A stretch of DNA of 64,000 nucleotides from Sinomonas atrocyanea (GCF_001577305.1 NZ_CP014518.1:1922001-1986000); one strand, 5' to 3'. Shown: positions 1-8,425, counted from the stretch's first letter. Numbers and translations: made by a program. Notes: generated by a model not told the origin, from the letters alone.

Positions 1-978
1 CTGAGGAGGAGGGGCCTCGCGATCGGCATCGACATCGGCGGCACGAAGGTCGCCGCAGGCGTGGTCGACGCCGACGGGCACGTCCTCCAGCGGGCCCGGC
101 GGGCGACCCCCGGCACGCGGCCCCGCGAAGTCGAGCGCGTCATCGCCGAGCTCGTCGACGAGCTCAGCGTCGAGCACCGCATCGCCTCCGTGGGGATCGG
201 CGCCGCAGGCTGGATGGACCTCGACGGCGGGACCGTCCTCTTCAGCCCGCACCTCGCCTGGCGCAACGAGCCGCTCCGCGCCAACCTCGAATCGCTCCTG
301 CGCCGCCGCGTGCACCTCGCCAACGACGCCGACGCCGCGGCGTGGGCCGAGTGGCGCTTCGGGGCCGGGCGCCAGGAGAGCCGGCTCGTGTGCATCACGC
401 TCGGCACCGGGATCGGCGGCGCGATGGTGGTCTCCGGCCACCTCGAACGCGGCCGCTACGGAGTCGCGGGAGAGTTCGGCCACCAGATCATCATGCCCGG
501 CGGCCACCGCTGCGAATGCGGCAACCGCGGCTGCTGGGAGCAGTACGCCTCGGGCAACGCCCTCGGACGCGAGGCGCGCGAGCTCGCCCGCGCCAATTCC
601 CCGGTGGCACAGGAGCTCCTCCGCGCTGTCGACGGCGATCCCGAGCAGATCACCGGCGCGATCGTCACCGAGCTGGCCCGGGCCGGGGACGCGGCCTCGC
701 GCGAGCTCATCGAGGACGTCGGCGAGTGGCTCGGGCTCGGGCTCGCGAACCTCGCCGCGGCGCTGGACCCTGGGACCTTCGTGATCGGGGGAGGTCTCTG
801 CGACGCGGGGGAGCTGCTGCTGGCCCCGGCCCGCAGGGCGTTCGCCCGCAACCTGACCGGCCGCGGCTTCCGCCCGCCGGCCCGGATCGTGCGCGCGGCC
901 CTCGGCCCCGAGGCGGGCCTCATCGGTGCCGCCGACCTCTCCCGCGTCCACCTGCGCTCCCACGGCGCGGTGCGCTGA
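1..978 (+). CDS. ROK-family glucokinase, 5'-truncated by the window edge
   Basis: Sugar kinase of the ROK family, probably ATP-dependent glucokinase that phosphorylates cytoplasmic glucose to glucose-6-phosphate. The frame is open from base 1, and the phosphate-binding motif DIGGTK is encoded at about 31-48, so the GTG at 61 cannot be the true start; only the first few codons are missing. The ROK zinc signature CECGNRGCWEQ is encoded at about 511-543, and the ATP-site glycines (GTGIGGA) at about 403-423. It ends 10 bp before a convergent gene, and a 6-bp hairpin (975-992) covers both stop codons. A second, polyphosphate-type glucokinase lies at 40276-41079. Exact sugar specificity within ROK is inferred. 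Confidence 0.88.
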   Translation: MRRRGLAIGIDIGGTKVAAGVVDADGHVLQRARRATPGTRPREVERVIAELVDELSVEHRIASVGIGAAGWMDLDGGTVLFSPHLAWRNEPLRANLESLLRRRVHLANDADAAAWAEWRFGAGRQESRLVCITLGTGIGGAMVVSGHLERGRYGVAGEFGHQIIMPGGHRCECGNRGCWEQYASGNALGREARELARANSPVAQELLRAVDGDPEQITGAIVTELARAGDAASRELIEDVGEWLGLGLANLAAALDPGTFVIGGGLCDAGELLLAPARRAFARNLTGRGFRPPARIVRAALGPEAGLIGAADLSRVHLRSHGAVR

Positions 979-988
979 GCCGCGCAGC

Positions 989-1552
989 TCAGATCCGGGC
1001 GCCGTCGTCCCCGTCGTCGTCCTTGCTGCGCGGCAGGCGCATGATGAGCGTGCCGACCCCTGCCACGAAGGCCGCGACGAGCAGGACGATCACGTAGCCG
1101 GGCACGGTGCGCCACACGAGCGCGCACAGCAGGAGGGCCACCGGGCCGCCGAGCGCGCTGCACCAGGCGAGCACCGCCACCGGGTCGGCGCCTGCCAGGA
1201 CGGGGGCCGGCTCGTCGGGGACGAAGTCGCCCGGCAGCCCCTCCGGCTCCTCGCCGACCGGTCCGCGGCTGCGCGGAGCGGCGACCCCGAGGGGGTCGTA
1301 CCGGGCGAAGCCGGCGGGGCCGGCGTCGTCCCCGGGGGAAGACGGGTCCTTTTCCCGGCCCTCCGGGTGGTCTGCCGCGGGCGCCGGCGGGAGCGGACCC
1401 GGGGCCGAGGACCGCTCCGCGGCGGAGAGCTCGGTCGGAGCGGGCCCAGCGTCGCGGTCGTCCACGGAGCCGCCCAGGCGCGCCACGAGGTCGCGCCAGA
1501 CGTCGTCGTCCGCCGCAGGGTCGTGGCGGTCGGGGTCGGGACGCCCGTTCAC
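989..1552 (-). CDS. Conserved two-TM membrane protein, function unknown
   Basis: 187-residue protein not recognised as a characterised family. The N-terminal two thirds is hydrophilic, acidic and Pro/Ala-rich and contains a DDDVWRDLVARLGG stretch of a kind seen in small actinobacterial membrane proteins. Two hydrophobic segments follow near residues 115-165, then a charged tail ending KDDDGDDGARI. It starts with GTG, whose GTGA overlaps the stop of the upstream esterase (1549-1552), so the two are translationally coupled. I infer a two-gene operon; there is no functional evidence. Confidence 0.72.
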   Translation of the reverse strand: MNGRPDPDRHDPAADDDVWRDLVARLGGSVDDRDAGPAPTELSAAERSSAPGPLPPAPAADHPEGREKDPSSPGDDAGPAGFARYDPLGVAAPRSRGPVGEEPEGLPGDFVPDEPAPVLAGADPVAVLAWCSALGGPVALLLCALVWRTVPGYVIVLLVAAFVAGVGTLIMRLPRSKDDDGDDGARI

Positions 1553-2310
1553 GCCGCACCCCCAGCGTCGATGCGGCGGCAGGCGGCGGCCGACGGCGCG
1601 GCGTCGACCGCCTCCTTGATGAAGGCGACCGAGCCCCGGAAGATCGTCTCGGCGTCGTGGTCCAGAGTGGCCACATGGTAGCTGTTGGCGAGCCGGACGA
1701 TGCGGATGTCCGTCCCGCCGTAGCGGGCGGCGATCGCGCCGACGCTGCGCTCGCTCGTGACGACCCTGTCGACCGTCGAGCGGAAGACCTGCAGCGGGGC
1801 GGTGGCGCGCGGCAGGGACGCGACGGTGTCCCGGAACAGGAGCTTGAGCTGGTGCGCGGCGGCCACGGGCACCGACTCGTAGGCGCCCTCGTCCTGGCCC
1901 GCGAGCTTGATGTCGTTGCGGATGCCCGGAACCGTCCGCATCACGTGCCGCAGCACGCCGGAGAGGTGCGAGCGCGGATCGTCGATCACGAGGCCGGGGT
2001 TGACCACGCTGACGGCGGCCACAGGGCGGTGCGCGGCAAGGCGCAGCGCCAGGGCCCCGCCCATCGACAGCCCCGCAGCGACGACGGCCGTGCATTCCTC
2101 GGCGAGCTCGACGTAGGCCGCCTCATAGGCGTCGTACCACTCGTGCCACGACCTGCGGGCGAGGTCCTCGATCGAAGTCCCGTGGCCGGGGAGGAGGGGC
2201 GTGGCCACGCGGAACCCGGCGCCGCGGAGCGCATCCGCCCACGGCGCGATCCCGCCGAGCCCGCCCGTGAAGCCGTGGCTCAGGGCGACACCGACGGTGG
2301 AAGGGTCCAT
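1549..2310 (-). CDS. Alpha/beta hydrolase (carboxylesterase / monoacylglycerol lipase type)
   Basis: 253-residue serine hydrolase. The oxyanion-region motif LSHGFTGG is near residues 9-16, the nucleophile elbow GLSMGG near residue 80, an acidic residue sits in the STVDRVV strand and the catalytic His in SYHVATLDHD near the C terminus. The length fits the compact Est/monoacylglycerol lipase group. I chose the ATG at 2310 because the conserved fold begins right after it and a -10-like CATAAT lies 7 nt upstream, the leaderless layout seen across this window. Natural substrate unknown; short acyl esters or monoacylglycerols are plausible. The gene is divergent from the lipid acyltransferase at 2411. 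Confidence 0.85.
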   Translation of the reverse strand: MDPSTVGVALSHGFTGGLGGIAPWADALRGAGFRVATPLLPGHGTSIEDLARRSWHEWYDAYEAAYVELAEECTAVVAAGLSMGGALALRLAAHRPVAAVSVVNPGLVIDDPRSHLSGVLRHVMRTVPGIRNDIKLAGQDEGAYESVPVAAAHQLKLLFRDTVASLPRATAPLQVFRSTVDRVVTSERSVGAIAARYGGTDIRIVRLANSYHVATLDHDAETIFRGSVAFIKEAVDAAPSAAACRRIDAGGAA

Positions 2311-2317
2311 GGCAAGA

Positions 2318-2323
2318 ATTATG
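2318..2323 (-). promoter_or_regulatory. -10 hexamer of the esterase (leaderless layout)
   Basis: CATAAT on the minus strand, 7 nt before the ATG at 2310. It deviates from TANNNT at the first base only. Confidence 0.45.
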
Positions 2324-2410
2324 CACCGTGCAGCGGCCTGTTGCGCCGAGTCCGCAGAGCGGGACACTACAGTGAAGCCTGGAACGCGCTCGAACGGCGG
2401 AAGGACCTGC

Positions 2411-3133
2411 GTGGTCTACTGGATCCTCAAGCAGATCTTCATCGGCCCCCTCGTCAAACTGCTGTACCGGCCGTGGACCAAGGGGCTCGCGAATGTTCCG
2501 GCCCGCGGGGCGGCCATCCTCGCCTCGAACCACCTCTCGTTCTCCGACTCGATCTTCCTGCCCCTCATGGTCCGGCGGCCGGTGGTGTTCCTCGCGAAGC
2601 AGGAGTACTTCACGGGCCGGGGGCTCAAGGGCTGGCTGACCGCGGCCTTCTTCCGCTACACGAACCAGCTGCCGATGGACCGGTCCGGCGGGGAGGCATC
2701 CGCAGCCTCCCTCGAGGCCGGCGCGCAGATCCTCGCGAACGGCGGCCTGCTGGGCATCTACCCGGAGGGGACGCGCAGTCCCGACGGGCGCCTGTACCGG
2801 GGCAAGGTCGGCGTGGCCCGGCTCGCCCTGCTGAAGCAGGTGCCGGTGCTCCCGGTCGCGATGATCGGCACGGAGAAGGTCCAGCCGATCGGCCAGCGGA
2901 TCCCCTCGATCCGCCGGGTCGGCATCATCATCGGCCAGCCGATGGACTTCTCCGAGTTCTACGGCAGGGCCGAGGACCGGGCCGTCCAGCGGGAGGTGAC
3001 CACGCGGATCATGCGCCAGATCCAGCAGCTGTCCGCCCAGGAGTACGTCGACGCATATGCCGCGGACGTCAAGGCCAGGCTGGCGCAGGAGGCGGCGCAG
3101 AAGCGGACGGGAGAGCCGCCGGCCGACGCATAA
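2411..3133 (+). CDS. 1-acyl-sn-glycerol-3-phosphate acyltransferase (PlsC family)
   Basis: 240-residue acyltransferase expected to acylate lysophosphatidic acid to phosphatidic acid at the inner face of the membrane. The catalytic HX4D motif appears as NHLSFSD near residues 37-43 and the substrate-phosphate motif as YPEGTRSPDG near residues 116-125, with the right separation for the family. The GTG at 2411 is chosen because GGAAGGA lies just upstream and the hydrophobic N terminus (VVYWILKQIFIG) follows. The gene is followed 34 bp later by the DAHP synthase, which has its own promoter. PlsC-like enzymes vary in acceptor, so the exact lipid is inferred. Confidence 0.9.
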   Translation: MVYWILKQIFIGPLVKLLYRPWTKGLANVPARGAAILASNHLSFSDSIFLPLMVRRPVVFLAKQEYFTGRGLKGWLTAAFFRYTNQLPMDRSGGEASAASLEAGAQILANGGLLGIYPEGTRSPDGRLYRGKVGVARLALLKQVPVLPVAMIGTEKVQPIGQRIPSIRRVGIIIGQPMDFSEFYGRAEDRAVQREVTTRIMRQIQQLSAQEYVDAYAADVKARLAQEAAQKRTGEPPADA

Positions 3134-3155
3134 GCACGGCGCCGTGCCGGTGGCT

Positions 3156-3161
3156 TAGCCT
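3156..3161 (+). promoter_or_regulatory. -10 hexamer of aroG (leaderless layout)
   Basis: TAGCCT, then exactly 6 nt, then the GTG start at 3168. No Shine-Dalgarno sequence is visible. Confidence 0.6.
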
Positions 3162-3167
3162 TGGATC

Positions 3168-4562
3168 GTGACTGATCTCTCCGTATCGCCCGCGGCCCGA
3201 TTCACGAGCACTGCCCAGAGCGGTGCCGCCGACTACCCGGGCCTCGACAACTGGCGCTCCCTGCCGATCTCGCAGCAGCCTTCCTGGTCGGACCCGGACG
3301 TCTTCCGCGCGGCGATCGCGGAGCTGTCCATCCTCCCGCCGCTCGTCTTCGCCGGCGAGGTGGACGTCCTGCGCGAGCGGCTCGCCGCCGCGGCCCGCGG
3401 GGAGGCCTTCCTCCTCCAGGGCGGCGACTGCGCCGAGACCTTCGGGGCGGCGACCGCGGACCGGATCAGCGCCCGCGTGAAGACCATCCTGCAGATGGCG
3501 GTAGTGCTGACCTACGGGGCCCAGCTGCCCGTGATCAAGATGGGCCGCATGGCCGGCCAGTTCGCCAAGCCCCGTTCCTCCGACACGGAGACGCGGGACG
3601 GCGTCACCCTCCCGGCCTACCGCGGCGACATCGTCAACGGCTATGACTTCACGCCCGAGTCTCGCGCGCACGACGCCGCGCGGATGCTCCGCGCCTACCA
3701 CACGTCGGCGTCGACCCTGAACCTCATCCGCGCCTTCACCCAGGGCGGCTTCGCAGACCTGCGCCTCGTGCACACGTGGAACAAGGGGTTCACGGAGAAT
3801 CCGGCCCACGCCCGCTACGAGTCGCTCGCCCGCGAGATCGACCGCGCCATCAAGTTCATGGACTCGTGCGGGGCCGACTTCGAGGCGCTCAAGCGCGTCG
3901 AGTTCTTCGCGAGCCATGAGGCACTGCTGCTCGACTACGAGCGGGCGCTGACGCGCATCGACTCGCGCACGGGCCTGCCGTACGACACCTCCGCGCACTT
4001 CCTGTGGATCGGTGAGCGGACCCGCGAGCTCGACCACGCCCACGTGGACTACCTCTCCCGCGTGCGGAACCCGATCGGCGTCAAGCTCGGTCCGTCGACG
4101 ACGGGCGACGACGCCCTGCGGCTCATCGACAGGCTCGACCCCGAGCGCGAGCCCGGCCGGCTGACGTTCATCACCAGGATGGGGGCGCAGAACATCCGCG
4201 AGAAGCTGCCCCCCGTGGTCGAGAAGGTCACCGCGTCCGGCGCCCAGGTCCTGTGGGTCACCGATCCGATGCACGGGAACACCGTCACGAGCCGCAACGG
4301 CTACAAGACCCGCCGCTTCGACGACGTCGTGGACGAGGTGCGCGGCTTCTTCGAGGTGCACAGGGCGCTGGGGACCGTTCCGGGCGGCCTGCACATGGAG
4401 ATGACGGGCGACGACGTCGCCGAGTGCCTGGGCGGCTCCGACCCGATCGACGAGGCGGCGTTCGAAGACCGGTACGAGTCGGTGTGCGACCCGAGGCTGA
4501 ACCACATGCAGTCCCTCGAGATGGCCTTCCTCGTGGCCGGATCGCTCTCGAAGCGCCACTGA
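3168..4562 (+). CDS. aroG: Class II 3-deoxy-7-phosphoheptulonate (DAHP) synthase
   Basis: 464-residue first enzyme of the shikimate pathway, condensing phosphoenolpyruvate and erythrose-4-phosphate. It is the plant/actinobacterial class II type: LDNWRSLPISQQPSW near the N terminus, the metal/PEP motif GGDCAETF near residue 85, IKMGRMAGQFAKPRS near 125, and the C-terminal WVTDPMHGNT and GLHMEMTGDDV motifs. Length matches the mycobacterial AroG. The start is GTG with no leader. The gene converges on the Ser/Thr kinase and the two share a hairpin terminator. In mycobacteria this enzyme is feedback-inhibited and activates chorismate mutase; whether that holds here is not visible. Confidence 0.96.
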   Translation: MTDLSVSPAARFTSTAQSGAADYPGLDNWRSLPISQQPSWSDPDVFRAAIAELSILPPLVFAGEVDVLRERLAAAARGEAFLLQGGDCAETFGAATADRISARVKTILQMAVVLTYGAQLPVIKMGRMAGQFAKPRSSDTETRDGVTLPAYRGDIVNGYDFTPESRAHDAARMLRAYHTSASTLNLIRAFTQGGFADLRLVHTWNKGFTENPAHARYESLAREIDRAIKFMDSCGADFEALKRVEFFASHEALLLDYERALTRIDSRTGLPYDTSAHFLWIGERTRELDHAHVDYLSRVRNPIGVKLGPSTTGDDALRLIDRLDPEREPGRLTFITRMGAQNIREKLPPVVEKVTASGAQVLWVTDPMHGNTVTSRNGYKTRRFDDVVDEVRGFFEVHRALGTVPGGLHMEMTGDDVAECLGGSDPIDEAAFEDRYESVCDPRLNHMQSLEMAFLVAGSLSKRH

Positions 4563-4584
4563 TCGGGAGGCCGGGAGCGGGTGG

Positions 4585-4630
4585 CCCTCACGGTCGTGTG
4601 AGGGCCACGGCCCTCACACGACCGTGAGGG
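4585..4630. terminator. Bidirectional hairpin between aroG and the PASTA kinase
   Basis: Perfect 20-bp inverted repeat (arms 4585-4604 and 4611-4630) with a 6-nt loop and no T-tract. The right arm contains the last codons and stop of the minus-strand kinase gene. Each arm is itself partly palindromic (CCCTCAC...GTGAGGG). Confidence 0.8.
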
Positions 4631-6590
4631 TCACGACGCTGCCCTCGGGCACGTCCTTGTCCACCGGGTCCTGGGCGCGGACGGTGCCGAAGAACCCGCC
4701 GAGGATGTTCTCGACGCGCACGTCGAACCCGAGCCGCTTGAGCTCGTCCGTGGCCTGGCCGACCTGCTTGCCCACGAAGCTGGGCACGTGCACCATCTTG
4801 GGCCCCTTGGACATCGTCAGGGTGACCGCGCCGCCCTTGGTCAGCGTGGCGCCGGGAGCCGGGTCCTGGGCCGCGACGGCGCCCTTCGGAACGGTCCTGT
4901 CGTTGACCTCGTCGGAGGAGACCTGGGGATCGAGCCCGGCGGCGCGCAGCGCCGCGAGCGCCTGGGACTGCGGCATGCCCACCACGCGGGGCACCGGGAT
5001 CGGCTGGGGACCCTTGGACACGGTCAGCGCCACGGTGGAGCCATGGCGCAGGGACGTACCAGGTCCCGGGTCCTGGGCGAGGATGATCCCCGCCGGCACG
5101 GTGTCGTCGTAGGCCTCCTTGACGGCACCGACGGTGTCCTTCGCCGCCGTGATGGCGGCCTTCGCGTCGTCGAGGGACTTGCCCCGCAGGTCCTCGAGCG
5201 GGAAGAGCTGCGGGCCCTTCGACACGAGGACGCTCACGCCCTGGAACTTCCGGATCTGGGTCCCGGGGGCCGGGGTGCTGTTGACGATCAGCCCGGCCGT
5301 GACGGCGTCGTCGAAGACGTCCTGGGTGGAGAAGGAGAGCCCCGCCTGGTCGAAGAGCGGCCGAGCCTGGTCGACCGTGAGGTCCTTGACCGGGGGGACG
5401 GTCGCGGCGGCGCCGGGGCCCACGCCGAAGAACCATCCGGCCAGCGCGGCCACGAGCGCGAGGACGACGATGACCGCGGCCCAGACCGCTCCGCGGCGGC
5501 GCGACCGTCCGGGTCCCAGAGTGCGCGTCGGGGTCGCGGCTGCGGCTGCTGACCGGCGTGCGGCCTCGCGGTCGCGCCGGCGCTGCTCGCGCGCCGTGGG
5601 GGCCGTTCCCGCCGGGATGACGCTCGTGTGCTGGGGGTGGGGGGCAGCGGCGATCACCTCCGTGCGCCCGGAAGGGAGCATCTCGGTGTGCCCGCGCTGG
5701 GGGTAGGGGATGTGCTGGGTCTGCGCCGAGTGCAGGTCGAGCTGGGCGTCGCTCAGGTGGGTGCGGATGTGCCGGATCTCGCCGAGGAGGGCCTCGGCAT
5801 CGACGGGCCGGTCCTCGGGTTCCCGCGCGCAGGCCCACTGGACGAGCTCGTCGAGCTCCGGGGAGAGGCCGGGGACGAGGTCGGACGGCGGAGGGACGTC
5901 GCGGGTCGCGTGCTGCATGGCGACCTGCACGGGCAGGTCCCCCCGGTACGGCTGGTGTCCGGTGAGGAGCTCGTAGAGCATGATCCCGACCGAGTAGAGG
6001 TCGCTGCGCTCGTCGCCACCGCTGCGCTGGACGAGCTCGGGGGCGATGTACGCAACGGTGCCCATGGTGACGCCGCTGGTCGTCGAGGTGGTGACTGCCC
6101 TCGCAAGGCCGAAGTCTGCGACCTTGATCTGCCCCGAGTCCCCGAGGAGCACGTTCTCGGGCTTGATGTCGCGGTGGACGAGGCCGGCGGCGTGGGCGGC
6201 CGCGAGCCCGTCGACCACGGCGTCGATCAGCGCGAGGGCCTGGCGCGGCGCCAGCGGGCCGTGCTCGTCGAGCAGCTCGCGGAGGTTGCGGCCGGGCACG
6301 TACTCCATCACGAGGTAGAAGACATCCCCGTCGTGGCCGCGGTCGAGGACCGAGACGACGTGGGGGTGCGACAGCCGGGCCGCGGCCTTGGCCTCCTGCT
6401 CGAGGCGCTCGGCGAAGGAGGGGTCCTGGCTCAGATGCGGGTGGAGGACCTTGAGGGCGACGTCCCGGTCGAGGTTCGTGTCCGTTGCCAGGTAGACCGT
6501 GGCCATGCCCCCCATGGCGAGGCGCGCGGCAACGCGGTAGCGGCCGCCCACGAGCGATCCGACGAGCCCGTCGCTCAGCTTTCCGTTCAC
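4614..6590 (-). CDS. Transmembrane Ser/Thr protein kinase with four PASTA domains
   Basis: 658-residue membrane kinase of the PknB/Stk1 type that senses cell-wall fragments and phosphorylates division and envelope proteins. Kinase domain about residues 18-280: catalytic Lys47 (VALK), HRDIKPEN at 139-146, DFG at 159-161, APE at 183-185. A juxtamembrane basic stretch leads to one TM helix at about 368-389, followed by four extracellular PASTA repeats (about 396-658). The last PASTA ends at the stop without extra sequence. Start is GTG, 6 nt after TAGGAT. Position between aroG and an Rv2175c homologue matches mycobacterial pknL, although as I recall PknL has no PASTA domains, so orthology is by context only. 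Confidence 0.95.
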   Translation of the reverse strand: MNGKLSDGLVGSLVGGRYRVAARLAMGGMATVYLATDTNLDRDVALKVLHPHLSQDPSFAERLEQEAKAAARLSHPHVVSVLDRGHDGDVFYLVMEYVPGRNLRELLDEHGPLAPRQALALIDAVVDGLAAAHAAGLVHRDIKPENVLLGDSGQIKVADFGLARAVTTSTTSGVTMGTVAYIAPELVQRSGGDERSDLYSVGIMLYELLTGHQPYRGDLPVQVAMQHATRDVPPPSDLVPGLSPELDELVQWACAREPEDRPVDAEALLGEIRHIRTHLSDAQLDLHSAQTQHIPYPQRGHTEMLPSGRTEVIAAAPHPQHTSVIPAGTAPTAREQRRRDREAARRSAAAAATPTRTLGPGRSRRRGAVWAAVIVVLALVAALAGWFFGVGPGAAATVPPVKDLTVDQARPLFDQAGLSFSTQDVFDDAVTAGLIVNSTPAPGTQIRKFQGVSVLVSKGPQLFPLEDLRGKSLDDAKAAITAAKDTVGAVKEAYDDTVPAGIILAQDPGPGTSLRHGSTVALTVSKGPQPIPVPRVVGMPQSQALAALRAAGLDPQVSSDEVNDRTVPKGAVAAQDPAPGATLTKGGAVTLTMSKGPKMVHVPSFVGKQVGQATDELKRLGFDVRVENILGGFFGTVRAQDPVDKDVPEGSVVTLTVV

Positions 6591-6596
6591 CCCACG

Positions 6597-6602
6597 ATCC
6601 TA
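6597..6602 (-). promoter_or_regulatory. -10 hexamer of the PASTA kinase (leaderless layout)
   Basis: TAGGAT on the minus strand, exactly 6 nt before the GTG at 6590. Confidence 0.6.
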
Positions 6603-6666
6603 TGCGCTCGCCCGCGGCAGGCGCCCGAGCCACCCCGTGCCGGAAGGGGCCACGGGGCGCCCGCGG

Positions 6667-7824
6667 TCAGCTGAACGTCTTCTGGTGCGCCCTGATGGCG
6701 GCCACGTACTGCTTGGTGTCCTTGTACATGCCGTGCTTCGCCACGGAGTACTGGCCCTGGTAGTAGCCGGCGATCGCGGTGTCCTCGTCCTTGCTCGTCC
6801 GCACGAGGGCGCGGATGATGGCGATCCCGGCCGTGGCGTTGTCATGGGGGTCCATGAGGTTGAGCTTGCGGCCGACGAGATCCGAGGCCCACTCTCCGGA
6901 GGTGGGCACGAGCTGCATCGTCCCGATGGCGTTGGCGGGGGAGACGGCGCGCTGGCTGAATCCCGACTCCTGGTAGGCGATGGCCAGGGCCAGCGCCGGG
7001 TCGACGCCCATCCGCCGCGCGGTGTCGGCGACGATCTGCTTCATCTCCGCCCGGCTCGGCACCGGCGCGGCATTGAGGAGGCGCTTGTTCTCGTTGGCGG
7101 AGGCGACGACGGCATCGGGGTACTTGAAGCCGAAGAAGGTGTCGCCCACGAGCGGCTTGGGTGCGCCGGACGAGGCCTGCGTGATGGCGGCGGCCGGCTC
7201 TGCCTTGGCGGCCGGAAGCTTGAGCGTCCGCCCCGCGTAGATGATGCTCGTGAGGCTGAGTCCGTTGGCGCTCAGCAGGCTCCCGAGCGGCACCTTCAGA
7301 CGGGCGCTGATGCCGTAGAGGGTGTCACCCGGGCGGATGGTGTAGGTGCCGGAGCTGGCCGGCTGGGCCGACGTGTCGCCAGCGGAGGACGGCGCGGCGG
7401 CGTGCGGGGCCGTCCCGCCGGTGAGCGTGAGCTGCTGGCCCGGGTAGATGATGGTGGTCGGCGTGAGGTGGTTCAGGGACAGGACGTCCGCGACCTTCAG
7501 CCCGAACCGTCCGGCGATCGCCGTCACCGTGTCCCCGGCACGCACCGTGTACTTCTGCGGCGGCGCTGCCTTCGCAGGTGCGAGCCTGCTGGGAACCATC
7601 GCCGGCACCTCCGCGGCGGGCACGACGGCGGCCCGCGCGGCGGCGCTCGGGGCGCCGCCTGCGAGGGCGCCGGACTGGGCGACGGACGCGGCGGCCGCTG
7701 CCGATGCGGGCGCAGCGAGCGCGAGCGAGGACAGGGCCACGGCGGGGAGGACCGCCGTCGTCGCCGCGACGAGGGGAAGGCTGGGCTTGGCTGCAGCGCT
7801 TCCGCTGGTTCCGGACGTGCTCAT
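6667..7824 (-). CDS. Secreted LysM / lytic transglycosylase cell-wall hydrolase
   Basis: 385-residue exported peptidoglycan hydrolase. A long signal sequence ends in the APASA region near residue 40. LysM 1 (YTVRAGDTVTAIAGRFGL) spans about 92-136 and LysM 2 (YTIRPGDTLYGISARLKV) about 158-203. The C-terminal SLT domain (about 255-385) carries the catalytic glutamate in AYQESGF and the motif AIGTMQLVP. It should cleave glycan strands while LysM holds the wall. The ATG at 7824 has a strong AAGGAGG Shine-Dalgarno sequence. It lies between the kinase and the Rv2175c-like regulator, and three palindromic boxes sit in its unusually AT-rich upstream region. Confidence 0.93.
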   Translation of the reverse strand: MSTSGTSGSAAAKPSLPLVAATTAVLPAVALSSLALAAPASAAAAASVAQSGALAGGAPSAAARAAVVPAAEVPAMVPSRLAPAKAAPPQKYTVRAGDTVTAIAGRFGLKVADVLSLNHLTPTTIIYPGQQLTLTGGTAPHAAAPSSAGDTSAQPASSGTYTIRPGDTLYGISARLKVPLGSLLSANGLSLTSIIYAGRTLKLPAAKAEPAAAITQASSGAPKPLVGDTFFGFKYPDAVVASANENKRLLNAAPVPSRAEMKQIVADTARRMGVDPALALAIAYQESGFSQRAVSPANAIGTMQLVPTSGEWASDLVGRKLNLMDPHDNATAGIAIIRALVRTSKDEDTAIAGYYQGQYSVAKHGMYKDTKQYVAAIRAHQKTFS

Positions 7825-7851
7825 CGGTCGACCTCCTTGAGCCGGGGTGGT

Positions 7852-7927
7852 GTCACTCGTGTGATGACGGCTGTAAATTCGGTGATGTTACGTGAGTGAT
7901 TTATTTGACTGCTGTTACTTAAGTGAC
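7852..7927 (-). promoter_or_regulatory. Three palindromic boxes upstream of the LysM hydrolase
   Basis: On the minus strand three 14-bp copies of RTCAC-N4-GTRAY: GTCACTTAAGTAAC (7914-7927), ATCACTCACGTAAC (7887-7900) and ATCACACGAGTGAC (7852-7865). Centre spacings are 27 and 35 bp, and the nearest box is about 28 bp from the ATG. The region is strikingly AT-rich for this genome. The GTNAC half-sites resemble those reported for actinobacterial OmpR-type regulators such as MtrA, which controls wall hydrolases, but the 4-bp spacing is not the one I know for MtrA; the binding protein is unknown. Confidence 0.55.
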
Positions 7928-8046
7928 CGATGTGAATCTCTCATGATTCGGCGGAAGGTACAAGGCAGCGGGTGGACCGGCTGGCTCCCGCGCCCGGCGC
8001 CGGCACCGACTAGGTGGAGCGGCCCGGGGCGTGGCACGCTGGTGCC

Positions 8047-8400
8047 GTGAGTGATATCGAGAACCTGGTGTCTGAATGGCTGCCCCTCCCGGACGTCGCG
8101 GAGCGGCTCGGGCTGCCGGTCACCAAGGTGCATGGCCTGATCGACGAGCGCGCGCTCGTCGCCGCGCGCGTGGGCGAGCGCAAGATCCGCTCCGTCCCAG
8201 CGCTGTTCCTCGACGGGGACCACGTGGTGGACAGCCTCAAGGGCACGATCGCCGTCCTGGCGGATGCGGGCTTCAGCGACGAGGAGCTGATCGCCTGGCT
8301 CTTCACGCCGGACGAGTCGCTGCGCGGCCGCCCCATCGACGCCCTCCGCGAGGGCCGCAAGACCGAGATCCGGCGCCGCGCGCAGATCCTGGCCTGGTAG
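8047..8400 (+). CDS. Rv2175c-like DNA-binding protein
   Basis: 117-residue winged-helix/MerR-like protein of the Rv2175c family. The N-terminal half (LPLPDVAERLGLPVTKVHGL) is a helix-turn-helix with the Rv2175c-type start; the C-terminal half (EELIAWLFTPDESLRGRPIDALREG) matches the family tail. In M. tuberculosis Rv2175c is a DNA-binding substrate of the neighbouring kinase PknL, and here a Ser/Thr kinase lies two genes away. GTG at 8047 is chosen because the conserved region begins there; a weak CACGCT lies 6 nt upstream. Target genes are unknown. Confidence 0.85.
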   Translation: MSDIENLVSEWLPLPDVAERLGLPVTKVHGLIDERALVAARVGERKIRSVPALFLDGDHVVDSLKGTIAVLADAGFSDEELIAWLFTPDESLRGRPIDALREGRKTEIRRRAQILAW

Positions 8401-8425
8401 CCGCACCCCCCCCGCGTCCGGCGAT

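Noticed and set aside
61..978. GTG at 61 as the glucokinase start
   Set aside because: It would remove the DIGGTK phosphate-binding motif encoded upstream at 31-48.
7825..7980. c-di-AMP (ydaO-type) riboswitch before the LysM hydrolase
   Set aside because: Such riboswitches often precede wall hydrolases in actinobacteria, and a CCGAATC is present, but the conserved GC-rich pseudoknot segments are missing and the region is AT-rich palindromes instead.
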